Of a stretch of DNA of 64,000 nucleotides, positions 35,676-44,264 are shown piece after piece. The stretch comes from Brevibacterium zhoupengii (lineage in GTDB: Bacteria > Actinomycetota > Actinomycetes > Actinomycetales > Brevibacteriaceae): assembly GCF_021117425.1 (NCBI RefSeq), contig NZ_CP088298.1, positions 3,534,001-3,598,000 of the forward strand. The letters run 5' to 3'. Position numbers and translations under genes: made by a program. The notes under the pieces are model-generated. The model was not told the origin of the DNA, did no database searches, and saw only the letters and a list, made by a program, of their open reading frames with translations. The number at the start of each line of letters is the position of its first letter. Position 1 is the stretch's first letter.

Positions 35676-36404
35676 ATGCGTGTGGATGCAGAAACTTCGA
35701 AGGCGCAATTGCGGAAGCGCATACGTTCCGATCGGGCGGCCCGAGCTGCGGCGGAGGCCGAATCGTCGGGCGCTGGGTCCGAATCGTCGGGAGCCGAGCT
35801 GGCCTCGCCGGTCGCCGAATCTGCGTGGCAGGTGGTCAAGGGCCTGCGCCCGGACCTCGATCTCACGGGCTGTTCGATGCTCGCCTATGCCGCCCTGGCC
35901 GGCGAACCCGACCTTGATCCGGCCATCGACCGGTTCCTCGCCCACGGCGGCACCGTCTACCTTCCCGTGGTCACGAGTGTCGGTCACGCACTCATGTTCG
36001 GCACCGTCACCGACTCCATGTCCACCCTCGAACCTCGCGGTAAGTGGGGCATCCGTGAACCGTCCCCTTCCCTGACTGCGTCAGCCCTCCTGGCCGCCGA
36101 GGTGGCCCCCGACCTGATATTCGTTCCTGCCCTCGGGTTCGGGCCCGGTGGTGCCCGCCTGGGCAATGGCGGCGGATTCTACGACCGTACGTTCGGGCCC
36201 CAGGGCGAGGTGCCGTTGGTCGGAGCAGAGGGCGAAGAGCCGTTGGCAGTCGGCACGCGCACAGATGGTGGACGCACGGTCCCTGTCGCTGTCTACGGCG
36301 TGTGCTTCTCTGTCGAGCTCGATCTCCCGGGCCTCACCATTGAGCCCTGGGACCTGCAGGTCCCCCAAGCCGTCACCGATCAGGGTGTCCACACTCTCGC
36401 CTGA
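35676..36404 (+). CDS. 5-formyltetrahydrofolate cyclo-ligase
   Basis: A 242-residue enzyme that converts 5-formyl-THF to 5,10-methenyl-THF with ATP. The N-terminus, SKAQLRKRIRSDRAA, is the family's basic opening, and the ATP-loop signature PALGFGPGGARLGNGGGFYDRTF lies near residue 155. An Ala/Ser/Glu-rich insert (about residues 27-48) and extra residues around GAEGEEPLAVGTRTDGGR make it longer than the usual 190-200 residues. The start at 35676 was chosen; a TTG at 35652 overlaps galU's upstream starts. It is divergent from galU. Confidence 0.86.
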   Translation: MRVDAETSKAQLRKRIRSDRAARAAAEAESSGAGSESSGAELASPVAESAWQVVKGLRPDLDLTGCSMLAYAALAGEPDLDPAIDRFLAHGGTVYLPVVTSVGHALMFGTVTDSMSTLEPRGKWGIREPSPSLTASALLAAEVAPDLIFVPALGFGPGGARLGNGGGFYDRTFGPQGEVPLVGAEGEEPLAVGTRTDGGRTVPVAVYGVCFSVELDLPGLTIEPWDLQVPQAVTDQGVHTLA

Positions 36405-36505
36405 TTTGAGTTCCCTGGGTCACTGACGCGTACAGACCTGTGGATGGGACGACGGAGTTGCGGGCACCTGACCCCGCGCGTTATTCGCGGGCGTGGGCAG
36501 TGGAC

Positions 36506-36511
36506 TATAAT
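36506..36511 (+). promoter_or_regulatory. Perfect -10 element of the fmdB-type gene
   Basis: TATAAT lies 25 bases before the ATG at 36536, a good position for a housekeeping promoter. The -35 is weak: TTATTC at 36481-36486, 19 bases away, is the best candidate. Confidence 0.6.
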
Positions 36512-36535
36512 CTTCTCGTCGAAGAAAGGTCTCGA

Positions 36536-36871
36536 ATGCCCGTTTACTCCTATGCCTGCAAGAGCTGTGGTCATGCTTTTGATATTCACCAAGATTTCAG
36601 CGATGACTCGCTCACAGTCTGCCCCGAATGCCAGGGGCGCCTGAAGAAGGTCTTCGGCACGGTGGGCATCAGCTTCAAAGGCTCAGGCTTCTACGCCACT
36701 GACTCCCGCGCAAGCAATTCGAGTACAGTGCCTTCGTCTTCGAACTCATCGAGTTCCGATTCGTCATCGAGTTCGTCGAAGGAGTCTTCGAGTTCATCGG
36801 ATTCGTCCTCGTCGACGTCCAGCTCCGCGGCCAAGAGTGCCGCGGCAGCCAGCAGCGCCTCTGCGGACTGA
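36536..36871 (+). CDS. FmdB-family zinc ribbon protein with serine-rich tail
   Basis: A 111-residue protein. The first 55 residues are an FmdB zinc ribbon: MPVYSYACKSCGHAFDI with one CXXC and VCPECQGRLKKVFGTVGISFKGSGFY with the other, and the conserved GSGFY end. The remaining half is nearly all serine with Lys, Asp, Glu and Ala. FmdB-type proteins are regulators or chaperone-like factors; the M. tuberculosis homologue (Rv0991c) sits in the same place beside 5-FCL. The ATG has AAAGG upstream. Confidence 0.86.
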   Translation: MPVYSYACKSCGHAFDIHQDFSDDSLTVCPECQGRLKKVFGTVGISFKGSGFYATDSRASNSSTVPSSSNSSSSDSSSSSSKESSSSSDSSSSTSSSAAKSAAAASSASAD

Positions 36872-36972
36872 CTTCACCGTGCTTCCCTGTGAACTCTCCG
36901 TTCACTCGTGTGCGTCTGCGCTGTGGACACTGACCGGCTGTCCACATGCCGGGTTCGTGCCCTTGTCCTAGG

Positions 36973-36986
36973 ATTGTGAGCACAAT
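36973..36986. promoter_or_regulatory. Small palindrome before the SAF-domain gene
   Basis: ATTGTGAGCACAAT is a perfect 6-bp inverted repeat with a two-base centre, ending 12 bases before the ATG at 36999. It is the kind of site a repressor dimer would bind, but no regulator can be named. Confidence 0.35.
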
Positions 36987-36998
36987 AAGGCTCTGGGC

Positions 36999-37628
36999 AT
37001 GGGAATCATCCACCGCGTCAGAACTGGCATCTCAACTTGGTCGACGTCCTCACGGATCAAACCACAGCGCATCGTCGCTGCTGTCTGCTTTGCATGTGCA
37101 TGTGCGCTCGTGGTGTGGATGCTCACCCCTGATCCGGGTGGGACGCCCATCGTCGTCGCCAACCGGGATCTGCCGCCGGGATCGCAGCTGCGAGCTCAGG
37201 ATCTGACCATCGTCGAATTTCCGTCACGGCTCGTCCCGGACAAGGCCTTCACATCGGTCTCAGACGCCGATCACAAGCGCACTTCAGCAGGTCTGTCCAA
37301 GGGTTCGCCGCTGACGCAGTCGGCAGTTCTTGATCAGCAGGCGCTGCCCGAGGGCAGTACGGATCTCCTGATGCCTGTGCGTCTGGCCGACGATGCGTCG
37401 GCGGGCCTGCTGCAGCCGGGGCAGAGAATCCGTCTATTCAGCTCGCTGCCCGATGGGGGATCTGACATCGTCGTGAAGGAAGTGACGATAGCCCGACTGG
37501 TCGACAAAGGCGACGGCATTTCAGCAGAATCAGGGCAGCTTGTTTCAGTCATACTGTCATCAGAAGATGCAGCACGGATCGCAGAATTCGCCGGAATGCC
37601 GATCAGCTTCGCGATCCTGCCGGGCTGA
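36999..37628 (+). CDS. SAF-domain protein (CpaB/RcpC-like)
   Basis: A 209-residue protein with one N-terminal helix (RIVAAVCFACACALVVWML) that anchors or exports it, followed by a SAF domain (TPIVVANRDLPPGSQLRAQDLTIVEFPSRLVP). Its second half (MPVRLADDASAGLLQPGQRIRLF) resembles CpaB of Flp pilus loci. No other pilus gene is present, and in actinomycetes this gene sits by fmdB and mscL, so pilus assembly is uncertain. A role in binding cell-wall sugars is equally possible. The ATG has AAGG upstream. Confidence 0.78.
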   Translation: MGIIHRVRTGISTWSTSSRIKPQRIVAAVCFACACALVVWMLTPDPGGTPIVVANRDLPPGSQLRAQDLTIVEFPSRLVPDKAFTSVSDADHKRTSAGLSKGSPLTQSAVLDQQALPEGSTDLLMPVRLADDASAGLLQPGQRIRLFSSLPDGGSDIVVKEVTIARLVDKGDGISAESGQLVSVILSSEDAARIAEFAGMPISFAILPG

Positions 37629-37845
37629 TTCGATGGCGGGTCTCTGGTCATCAATCGCTGACTTCCCGATGACTCCCGAATGACTCTGCGCCGCGGGACT
37701 GAGCCGTATTCACCAGGATATTCTGTCTCAGAATAGCTTGCATGTCTTCGGCATGCAGACGAGTTACCTGTGTGTATCATGTAACGGTAATAGAAGATTT
37801 TCACATCGCATTATTGTTGATAAATACGCCGAAAGGGTGCCTCTA

Positions 37846-38322
37846 ATGCTTAAAGGATTCAGAGACTTCATTCTCCAGGGGAATGTCGTCGAACTCGCAA
37901 CTGCGGTCATCATCGGCGGCGCCTTCACCGGAATCGTGACGGCCTTCTCCGATAAGATCATCAACCCGCTCATCGCCGCCGTCGGCGGCGCAGAAGGTCC
38001 TGCGCTGGCTTTCCGGATCAAGGAAGGCGTCCCGGAGACGACCATTGACCTGGGCGCTGTGATCACGGCAGCGATCAACTTCCTGATCGTCGCCGCCGTC
38101 GTCTACTTCATCATCATCGTCCCGATGAACAAGCTCAACGAACTGCGCAAGCGCGGAGCACCTGAGGAAGAAGTTCCTCCAACCACCGAGGACCTCCTCG
38201 GCGACATCCGCGAAATCCTCCGGACCCAGGCGGCCACCACCGTCGGCGGCCCGGGCGAAGGCCCTGCCAGCACGGCCGGCCCGTTCGACGACACCGAATC
38301 GACCGAGCCCCCGCGCCACTGA
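37846..38322 (+). CDS. mscL: Large-conductance mechanosensitive channel
   Basis: A 158-residue MscL, the emergency valve for hypo-osmotic shock. It starts MLKGFRDFILQGNVVELATAVIIGGAFTGIV, with the N-terminal helix and pore helix TM1. TM2 is AAINFLIVAAVVYFIIIVPMNKLNEL, and a cytoplasmic EEEVPPTTEDLLGDIREIL helix follows. The ATG at 37846 has GAAAGGG upstream; an in-frame earlier start adds unrelated residues. The 217-base upstream spacer is AT-rich. A strong hairpin follows the stop. Confidence 0.93.
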   Translation: MLKGFRDFILQGNVVELATAVIIGGAFTGIVTAFSDKIINPLIAAVGGAEGPALAFRIKEGVPETTIDLGAVITAAINFLIVAAVVYFIIIVPMNKLNELRKRGAPEEEVPPTTEDLLGDIREILRTQAATTVGGPGEGPASTAGPFDDTESTEPPRH

Positions 38323-38337
38323 TCGGCACGAACGCCA

Positions 38338-38374
38338 CGAAGGCCCGTTTCCCCTTGAGGGAAGCGGGCCTTCG
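38338..38374 (+). terminator. mscL terminator
   Basis: Positions 38338-38353 pair with 38359-38374 in a 16-bp stem, with one G-U pair and a CTTGA loop. It lies 16 bases after the mscL stop, with TTCGTC after it. Confidence 0.8.
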
Positions 38375-38461
38375 TCATCGTCGGGCGCGGCAGTTCAGGT
38401 TCTTTTGCCACTCAGTTCTCGAGGTGAGCACGCCTCGAGATGAGTACCCAATGCCGCAGGA

Positions 38462-38647
38462 TCACCAGTGCGGAGGTTTCTGCGATCGGTAGTAGTCGAC
38501 GCTGAAACCTCCGGCATCAGCTTCAGCTTCGTTTCGCAGCGTCGCCCGGTACTTGCGCAGGGCTGCCTCGAGACGGGCCTTCTTCTGCTCATCAGTTTCG
38601 TGCTCGTCTTCGTCCTCGGGTGGTACTTCGAGGTCGTCGTCACTCAT
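38462..38647 (-). CDS. 61-residue acidic hypothetical protein
   Basis: A small protein with an acidic front (MSDDDLEVPPEDEDEHETD), then a helix with mixed charge (KKARLEAALRKYRATLRNEAEADAGG) and an aromatic end (FSVDYYRSQKPPHW). No family is recognised. The ATG at 38647 overlaps the last eight bases of the helicase-like gene upstream, so the two are translationally coupled. The helix suggests a small partner that docks on another protein, possibly the helicase-like product; that is inference. Confidence 0.65.
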   Translation of the reverse strand: MSDDDLEVPPEDEDEHETDEQKKARLEAALRKYRATLRNEAEADAGGFSVDYYRSQKPPHW

Positions 38648-41600
38648 CGCGCAGTGAGTCATCCTCGCGGGGCTCGATATCGGCCGCGCGCGGACGCATC
38701 CTCTCCGCATCATGATCACGAACCGGCGCTGTCTGCGCTTCTGCGGTGGGCTCGGAGGAATCCAGCGGGCTGTCCGCCGAGTCGCCGAGCGCATTTTCCG
38801 TGTCTGCGGACGCATGCCCTGTGTCTCCGAGGGCATCCTGTTCGACGGGCCCGGGCACCTGTTCGTTGCTTGCGGTTTCGATGAGACCGGCCTGACGCAG
38901 CTCATCGGCCCGGATCTTTCCCGTGTCGAAGGTGGGCACGACCTCGTCCTCCATGGGACTGTGCTTCTGAGTTTCGGGCACCAGAACCTCGGCGCCGGTG
39001 ACTCGTTTGGCCTGCGTGTGCCGTTGACGGTAACGGTCTACCGCGGCCTGCAACTGGGAGTCACCGCGACTGGAGTTGCCCTTCTGTGCCAACGCCGTGC
39101 GGAGCAGATCCTTGATCTCCCCGTCACCGCGGACGACGGAATCGGACTGAACCCAGTCGATCATTGCGTCAAGGCTGGAGTCCGAGTACTTGTGCATGGG
39201 CAGACCCGGCACCAGTTTGGGCCGGCTGCCTGTGCGGCCGACGACCACGGAGGCAGCACGGGCCGCGTTGAGAACGGCCTGCGGGCTCATCTTCTCAACC
39301 GTGGACTTCCAGGCGCCGAAGATCTTCTCAGTCTCCGTCTGTGGATCGACGAAGGCATCGGTGGACCATACGCGCATGAACTTCCACCCGCGACGGGCCA
39401 ACTGTTCGGGCACGACGCGATCGCGCTGGCGCAGGCTTCGGACTGAAGCGTATTCGGGCCCGTCTCCGGCGACGGCGATGATCATGCCGTGTTCGTCCTC
39501 GGTCGAGTTCGCCACGGCCAGATCGATGCCGTTGTAATGTTCGTGAGCGACCACGCCGAGCTGCAGCAGACGGTCGGCGATGTCGTTGAAGAGCGGATCG
39601 TAGATCTCACCGTGTGGGCCCGGCTGCCTCATTCCTCCGGCGGCGACCTCGTCGAGCAGCCGTGGCAGCAGGACTGCTCCCCCGGTGAGCCGGTTCGTCT
39701 CGAAGTCATCGGATTCGATGCTCGAGACAACGGTCAGGCGCTTGCGTGCCCGGGTCATCGTCGCCGCGAGGATCCGTTCCCCGTCGGGGCCCGAGAGCGC
39801 TCCGAAGTCGTGGATGACTCGACCGTGGACGGTCCGTCCGTAGCCGAAGGTGAAGATCACGGCGTCGCGGGACATTCCCTGAACGCGCTCGGCATCGGTG
39901 ACCACAAAGGGTTCCTTGCTCGAATCATTGAAGAATGCTGCCACGTAGGGCAGGTCCTTCATAGCTCGAGAGATCGCGGTGGCCACACGCTGGGCGTGAT
40001 GCGCGGTGAGCGCGACGACCGCCAAGGACTCACGGGATCGGTTGCGTGCGTGTCTGAGCACGAGTTCGACGACTCGCTTGACCTCAGCGTCTGGACTCTC
40101 GACACGACCGGTGCCGATGTCCGTTGGGCCTCTGCCGTCGGCGACATAGGAGAATTCGAGTCCAGTGCCCTCGCCTGTGTGGGCGGTCGGCATCGTCGTG
40201 ATCGTCGAATCGTAGAAGTGCCGGTTCGCCAGATCGATGAGTCCGACCGGTGACTGCCGATAGGAGTTCGACAGTTCCATGCGGGGCAGGAACTCGCCGA
40301 GGCGCTCCTGGACTGAGCTCGGATGATTCCCATCGTCCATGCCCCAGCGATCAACCGCGATGGTGAACGGCCGCGGCCCGAGCAGACGGGAGTCACCCAG
40401 GGAGATGACCTGTCGGGCGCGGGTGATGGCCGGGACCACGTCGGGGACCGACAGGCGTCCGGCATCGGCGATGACCACGGCGTCGAAGAGCGGCAGAGCG
40501 GAGAAGAGCTCAGGCACGGTGTAGGGGCTGGCCATCCAGACCGGTGCCAGAGTGGTGAGCAGTTCGGGGGCCCGCGTCGACATGGTCTGCACCGAGGTGT
40601 GCGGCGACAGCAGCTCCTGCTTGATGACACCAGCGGAGATCGGGTCGTTGTCGATTCCCCGCTTCCAGGCCTGCGCATGGTTGTAACGCAGGCGACCAGC
40701 ACCTGCAGCGACGAAGGCGCGGTCGTTCTCACGGAAGCCTTCGGCCACCTGGTGCAGTTCAGCACCGTCATGGCGACCCACCTGTGGATCCTCACTGGCC
40801 ATCCGCTGCAGTACCGATGCCCAGTAGGCCAGGTCGAACTCAGGGCCGACCAACGTGGTGTCGACCTTGCGACGGCGCAGGTCTGTGAGCAGATCAGACA
40901 GGCCTTCGTCGGTCAGCTCACGCTGGAGCCGAGACCGCTCCGGCAGTTCGGCGAGATTCTCCGAGTCACGTCCCATGGCTTCGGTGCGTGCCTGCAGCTC
41001 TTCGATGAGCATGAGACCCAGGTCGCCGCCGTCGGGAGTGGTCTCGAGGATCGGTGCGATCTTGGCAACGTCGGCCTCAACGGTCTGCAGGATCTCATCG
41101 GCTTCGAGGACGCCGCGCGGGATCTGTGGGCGACCGTCGTGGCCGGCCAGGTCCTGGAGCACGATGCGCTGGGAACGGACATCGATCAGCGCCGCATGCA
41201 GGTCGGAGACGTCAGCACCGGGACGCAGGAACTCGTTCGCTGCCTTCTTCTGACGCTTGCGCTGGAGCATGCCCATCTCCACGCCGACCTCGGCACGGTA
41301 TTCTGAGCTGCCTGTTGCTGCAATGAGGTCATCGAGACGGTGGTCGTAGATGTCGGGGGCGAAGTTGTCGAGGGTCGTGCGCACCCGCAACAGCACCTTG
41401 ATGGCGCGCGACCAGTCACTGAGGTTGCGGCGCGGGTTCAGTTTGGCTTTGGACAGGACCGGCTCAACGGACTTGACCAGGTCGGGAATGGTCCGACCGA
41501 GACGTTCGGCAACGGTGCGTGCGGCTTCGGCCTCTTCGACCGATTTGAGGTCGGCACCGAACCAGACTGTGTCCTCAACGTCGAGGGTGAAGGCACCCAG

Positions 41601-43688
41601 AGATGCCAGTTCGCTGAGCTTTCCGCGCAGCGCGTTGCGACGGTCATCGCTGGCGCCGAGGAGGTCTTCACCGAGCCGGACAGGAGTTTGAGGAGAATCG
41701 TCGCCGGAGGTCAATTCCGCCAGGTGCTGCATCGTCTCGTAGACGGACACGTCCCAGGGTTCACGACGCCGATGCAGTGAGGACACATGCTCGTTGAGCG
41801 TCTCGCGCTGCTCGTTGAGTTCGTTGAGCAGGCCGGACAGGTCGGGACGCTCGGCTTTCTCTGCCGACCCGATGAGGCCGACGAGCTGTTTCCTGATCGC
41901 GCCGGTGCCCTGACGGGTGTCGACGGCGAACTCTGAGAGCCCGACCTCGCCGAGGCGGGAAGAGAAGTCATCGAGAGCATCGGCGGTCTGTGCCAGGAAG
42001 AGGACGCTCTTGCCGGTGTGGGCCAATGTCGTGGCGACCGCAACGGCGACTTGGGTCGCTCCGGTCCCGGGAGGTGTGTCAACGACGACGGACTGTCCGG
42101 AGACGGCGGCGTCGACGACGGCCTGCTGATCACCGTCGACATCGATGACGAGAAACTCTTCCTGAGGTTTGCGATCCGGAAGCGGTGTGACGGGTTCCTT
42201 GAGCGCGGCCGGAATGACTTCGTCTTCGTCGGAGTCAGATGTGTCTGCGTCTGCGGGCGCTTCCTTGTCCAGGCCGGATGCGGTGTCAGAGGCCGGCTGT
42301 TTGGCGCCTGAGTTCTCGGCAGCTGCAGTGTCGGCGCCGACGTTCGGTTCGGACTTCGCAGTTTCGGCTTCAGCGACATCCTCACGTCCGGAAGCTGAAG
42401 GCTCGTGAGTGGCCGCAGAGGCAGCTTCTCTGCCCTGCGCTGATGCAGACTCAGGTTTCCTGGCCGTGTCTTTGTTCGCAGTTTTCTCAGCACCTGCACC
42501 GGCGGAGGCCGACGGTGTTTCTTCGGAATCGCTGCGGCTCGTCTCGGGCCCAACGGCGGCAGACGTGTAGTCCGCGGCCGCCACGGTGTCACCAGGTGTG
42601 GTTCCGGCAGATGCGGTGGTGTCGGTCGACGCGACGTCCGCAGACGAGGTGGTGTCGTCTGTCTTGGCCTCGGCGCGCTTGGTATCGTCCGGCTTGGTGC
42701 CCTCGGGTGACGCAGCCGCAGAGACCGATCGAGTTGCCTCACCCGCAGTCGTGGTTCCGGTGCGGTCCGCTCTTCCCCCTGGCAGGGAGCCATCCGTGAT
42801 CGGAACCGTGGGCTGTGAGAACTCATCATCGTCGTCGACAGTCGCCGGATCACGCTCAGTTGAAGTCGTCGTGCTTCGGCTGCCCCGCTCGTCAGAGACT
42901 GCAGCGGAGTTCCGGCTAGTGCCATGCTGGCGTGGGGTTGGAGTATAGGACGGGCCGCCCAATGCGCCGCGCACCTCTTCGTCGCCGGCGAGAGCACGAA
43001 GGATCGGATGCTGTGTGGGCAGGTAGTCAGTGGTGAATGGGCTCGCGATATTGGCGAATGTCGACACCACGAAGCGGTGGTTGATGCGCAGACCAGGCAC
43101 GGACTGTGCAAGGTCACGGAGACGGTCGAGGGCTGGCCCCGGATCGAAGCCGTGTGGTCCGCCCGTGGCATCAACCCATTCATCGACGGGCACTTCGAGG
43201 TCGTAGACCTCAGACAGATGCTGGACCAAGGCGGGGTTGATCATGATCCCGTCGCCGAGAACGATTTCGAAGTCCTCGACTCGGGAGCCACGGGGAACGA
43301 GCGTGACGTGGCGCATCACGATCGGGGCGTTGAACTTGTACTTGGAGTCCTTCTCCGTCCACGAGGCGAAGCCGATCGCCAGGTGTGCGGCCTGAATTCC
43401 GCGCTCGTTGCCGAGCTGCTCGGCCTTCGACCGGATCGACTTAGCACGGCGTCGTGCGTCAGCGAGGACTTCATGGTCGCGGACCAAGCTGGAGAGTCGA
43501 GTGGCACGACCTGCCAGAAGCTGGGCTAGCCCAGAGGGATGTGCTCCGGAGAGATCGATGCTGCCATCACGCGAATCCCGGAAATGGAGCATGGTGTCGC
43601 GACCGCCCAGATGGGCAGCCTGCTGTTTCCACTCGGCGTAGACATCGTCGAGTTCTGGGAACTGATCGTCAACAACGGAATCTGGCAC
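38640..43688 (-). CDS. DUF4011/superfamily-I helicase-like protein with degenerate active sites
   Basis: A 1682-residue protein. Residues 1-245 look like a DUF4011 N-terminal region (LDDVYAEWKQQAAHLGG, DTMLHFRDSRDGSIDLSG). About 250-505 is a Ser/Thr/Ala/Glu-rich linker. From 510 to 1340 a superfamily-I helicase core can be followed: VDTPPGTGATQVAV, VVIADAGRLS, VISLGDSRLLGP, ELSNSYRQSP and ERVQGMSRDAVIFTFGYG, then MTRARKRLTVVSS. Residues 1380-1470 resemble the nuclease-like end of such proteins (IDLAVAN, GDGPEYAS, RRGWKFMRVWSTDAF). Key residues are replaced: the Walker A Lys by A544, the Walker B Glu by A1076 and a nuclease Glu by A1407. The GTG start at 43688 has AGGG upstream. The gene overlaps the 61-residue gene downstream. 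Confidence 0.72.
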   Translation of the reverse strand: MPDSVVDDQFPELDDVYAEWKQQAAHLGGRDTMLHFRDSRDGSIDLSGAHPSGLAQLLAGRATRLSSLVRDHEVLADARRRAKSIRSKAEQLGNERGIQAAHLAIGFASWTEKDSKYKFNAPIVMRHVTLVPRGSRVEDFEIVLGDGIMINPALVQHLSEVYDLEVPVDEWVDATGGPHGFDPGPALDRLRDLAQSVPGLRINHRFVVSTFANIASPFTTDYLPTQHPILRALAGDEEVRGALGGPSYTPTPRQHGTSRNSAAVSDERGSRSTTTSTERDPATVDDDDEFSQPTVPITDGSLPGGRADRTGTTTAGEATRSVSAAASPEGTKPDDTKRAEAKTDDTTSSADVASTDTTASAGTTPGDTVAAADYTSAAVGPETSRSDSEETPSASAGAGAEKTANKDTARKPESASAQGREAASAATHEPSASGREDVAEAETAKSEPNVGADTAAAENSGAKQPASDTASGLDKEAPADADTSDSDEDEVIPAALKEPVTPLPDRKPQEEFLVIDVDGDQQAVVDAAVSGQSVVVDTPPGTGATQVAVAVATTLAHTGKSVLFLAQTADALDDFSSRLGEVGLSEFAVDTRQGTGAIRKQLVGLIGSAEKAERPDLSGLLNELNEQRETLNEHVSSLHRRREPWDVSVYETMQHLAELTSGDDSPQTPVRLGEDLLGASDDRRNALRGKLSELASLGAFTLDVEDTVWFGADLKSVEEAEAARTVAERLGRTIPDLVKSVEPVLSKAKLNPRRNLSDWSRAIKVLLRVRTTLDNFAPDIYDHRLDDLIAATGSSEYRAEVGVEMGMLQRKRQKKAANEFLRPGADVSDLHAALIDVRSQRIVLQDLAGHDGRPQIPRGVLEADEILQTVEADVAKIAPILETTPDGGDLGLMLIEELQARTEAMGRDSENLAELPERSRLQRELTDEGLSDLLTDLRRRKVDTTLVGPEFDLAYWASVLQRMASEDPQVGRHDGAELHQVAEGFRENDRAFVAAGAGRLRYNHAQAWKRGIDNDPISAGVIKQELLSPHTSVQTMSTRAPELLTTLAPVWMASPYTVPELFSALPLFDAVVIADAGRLSVPDVVPAITRARQVISLGDSRLLGPRPFTIAVDRWGMDDGNHPSSVQERLGEFLPRMELSNSYRQSPVGLIDLANRHFYDSTITTMPTAHTGEGTGLEFSYVADGRGPTDIGTGRVESPDAEVKRVVELVLRHARNRSRESLAVVALTAHHAQRVATAISRAMKDLPYVAAFFNDSSKEPFVVTDAERVQGMSRDAVIFTFGYGRTVHGRVIHDFGALSGPDGERILAATMTRARKRLTVVSSIESDDFETNRLTGGAVLLPRLLDEVAAGGMRQPGPHGEIYDPLFNDIADRLLQLGVVAHEHYNGIDLAVANSTEDEHGMIIAVAGDGPEYASVRSLRQRDRVVPEQLARRGWKFMRVWSTDAFVDPQTETEKIFGAWKSTVEKMSPQAVLNAARAASVVVGRTGSRPKLVPGLPMHKYSDSSLDAMIDWVQSDSVVRGDGEIKDLLRTALAQKGNSSRGDSQLQAAVDRYRQRHTQAKRVTGAEVLVPETQKHSPMEDEVVPTFDTGKIRADELRQAGLIETASNEQVPGPVEQDALGDTGHASADTENALGDSADSPLDSSEPTAEAQTAPVRDHDAERMRPRAADIEPREDDSLRDE

Positions 43689-43795
43689 ACTTCGACCCTA
43701 ACGAGAAACTACACACAATAGGCGCTGGCACACCGTGAAACATCCAGGTTTCTTCTACGCTACACTTGGTGGTCGTGGTTGTAGAAGGCCACATC

Positions 43796-43871
43796 GCCCC
43801 CGTAGCTCAGGGGATAGAGCACCGCTCTCCTAAAGCGGGTGCCGGCAGTTCGAATCTGCCCGGGGGCGCCA
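43796..43871 (+). tRNA. tRNA-Arg (anticodon CCT)
   Basis: A complete cloverleaf reads off directly. Acceptor GCCCCCG (43796-43802) pairs with CGGGGGC (43861-43867), the D stem is GCTC/GAGC, and the anticodon stem is CCGCT/AGCGG around loop CTCCTAA. The T arm is GGCAG TTCGAAT CTGCC. The anticodon CCT at 43829-43831 reads AGG. The encoded CCA is present at 43869-43871. It decodes a rare arginine codon in a high-GC genome. Confidence 0.95.
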
Positions 43872-44264
43872 TCACCACTGCGGATCAGGGCAGTTCTCGT
43901 CTGCATAACCGCCTCCGACCGCAGCACATTGCGCACCGTGGCTCAGTTCATCGCATGGCATGGTCAATCTGGTTCATCGCATTCCTGGACCCGTCGTGGC
44001 AGTGCCCCCTTACCCGTCAGCGCCTGGTAGCCGACGATACGGCAATGCTCCCGGGCACCGTCGCACCTCCGAGTACGCCCCTGAACTGCGGCGACGATGG
44101 CCACCAACACCCGAATGACGAAATCGACACCCACCCAACAAGACAATAGTCCTTGTTGCCTCTAAGCTATCAAGGTGGGAGCGAGCCACGGCAAACTGCC
44201 TTGCGCCCAACCACGCGGAGTCGAAGGCCGACACCACGTGGCGCACCCCAGGAAGGACCAGAAC
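43872..44264. other. Leader between the tRNA and the surface-protein gene
   Basis: No gene is supported in these 393 bases. The only structure I see is a 7-bp hairpin, CAACAAG at 44136-44142 with CTTGTTG at 44152-44158. It may be a weak terminator of the tRNA transcript or part of the next gene's promoter region. No copy of the tRNA 3' end is present here. Confidence 0.5.

Noticed and set aside
36973..36986. lac-operator-like site
   Set aside because: ATTGTGAGCACAAT resembles half of a lac operator, but no LacI-type gene is present and 14 bases occur easily by chance. It is kept only as an unnamed palindrome.
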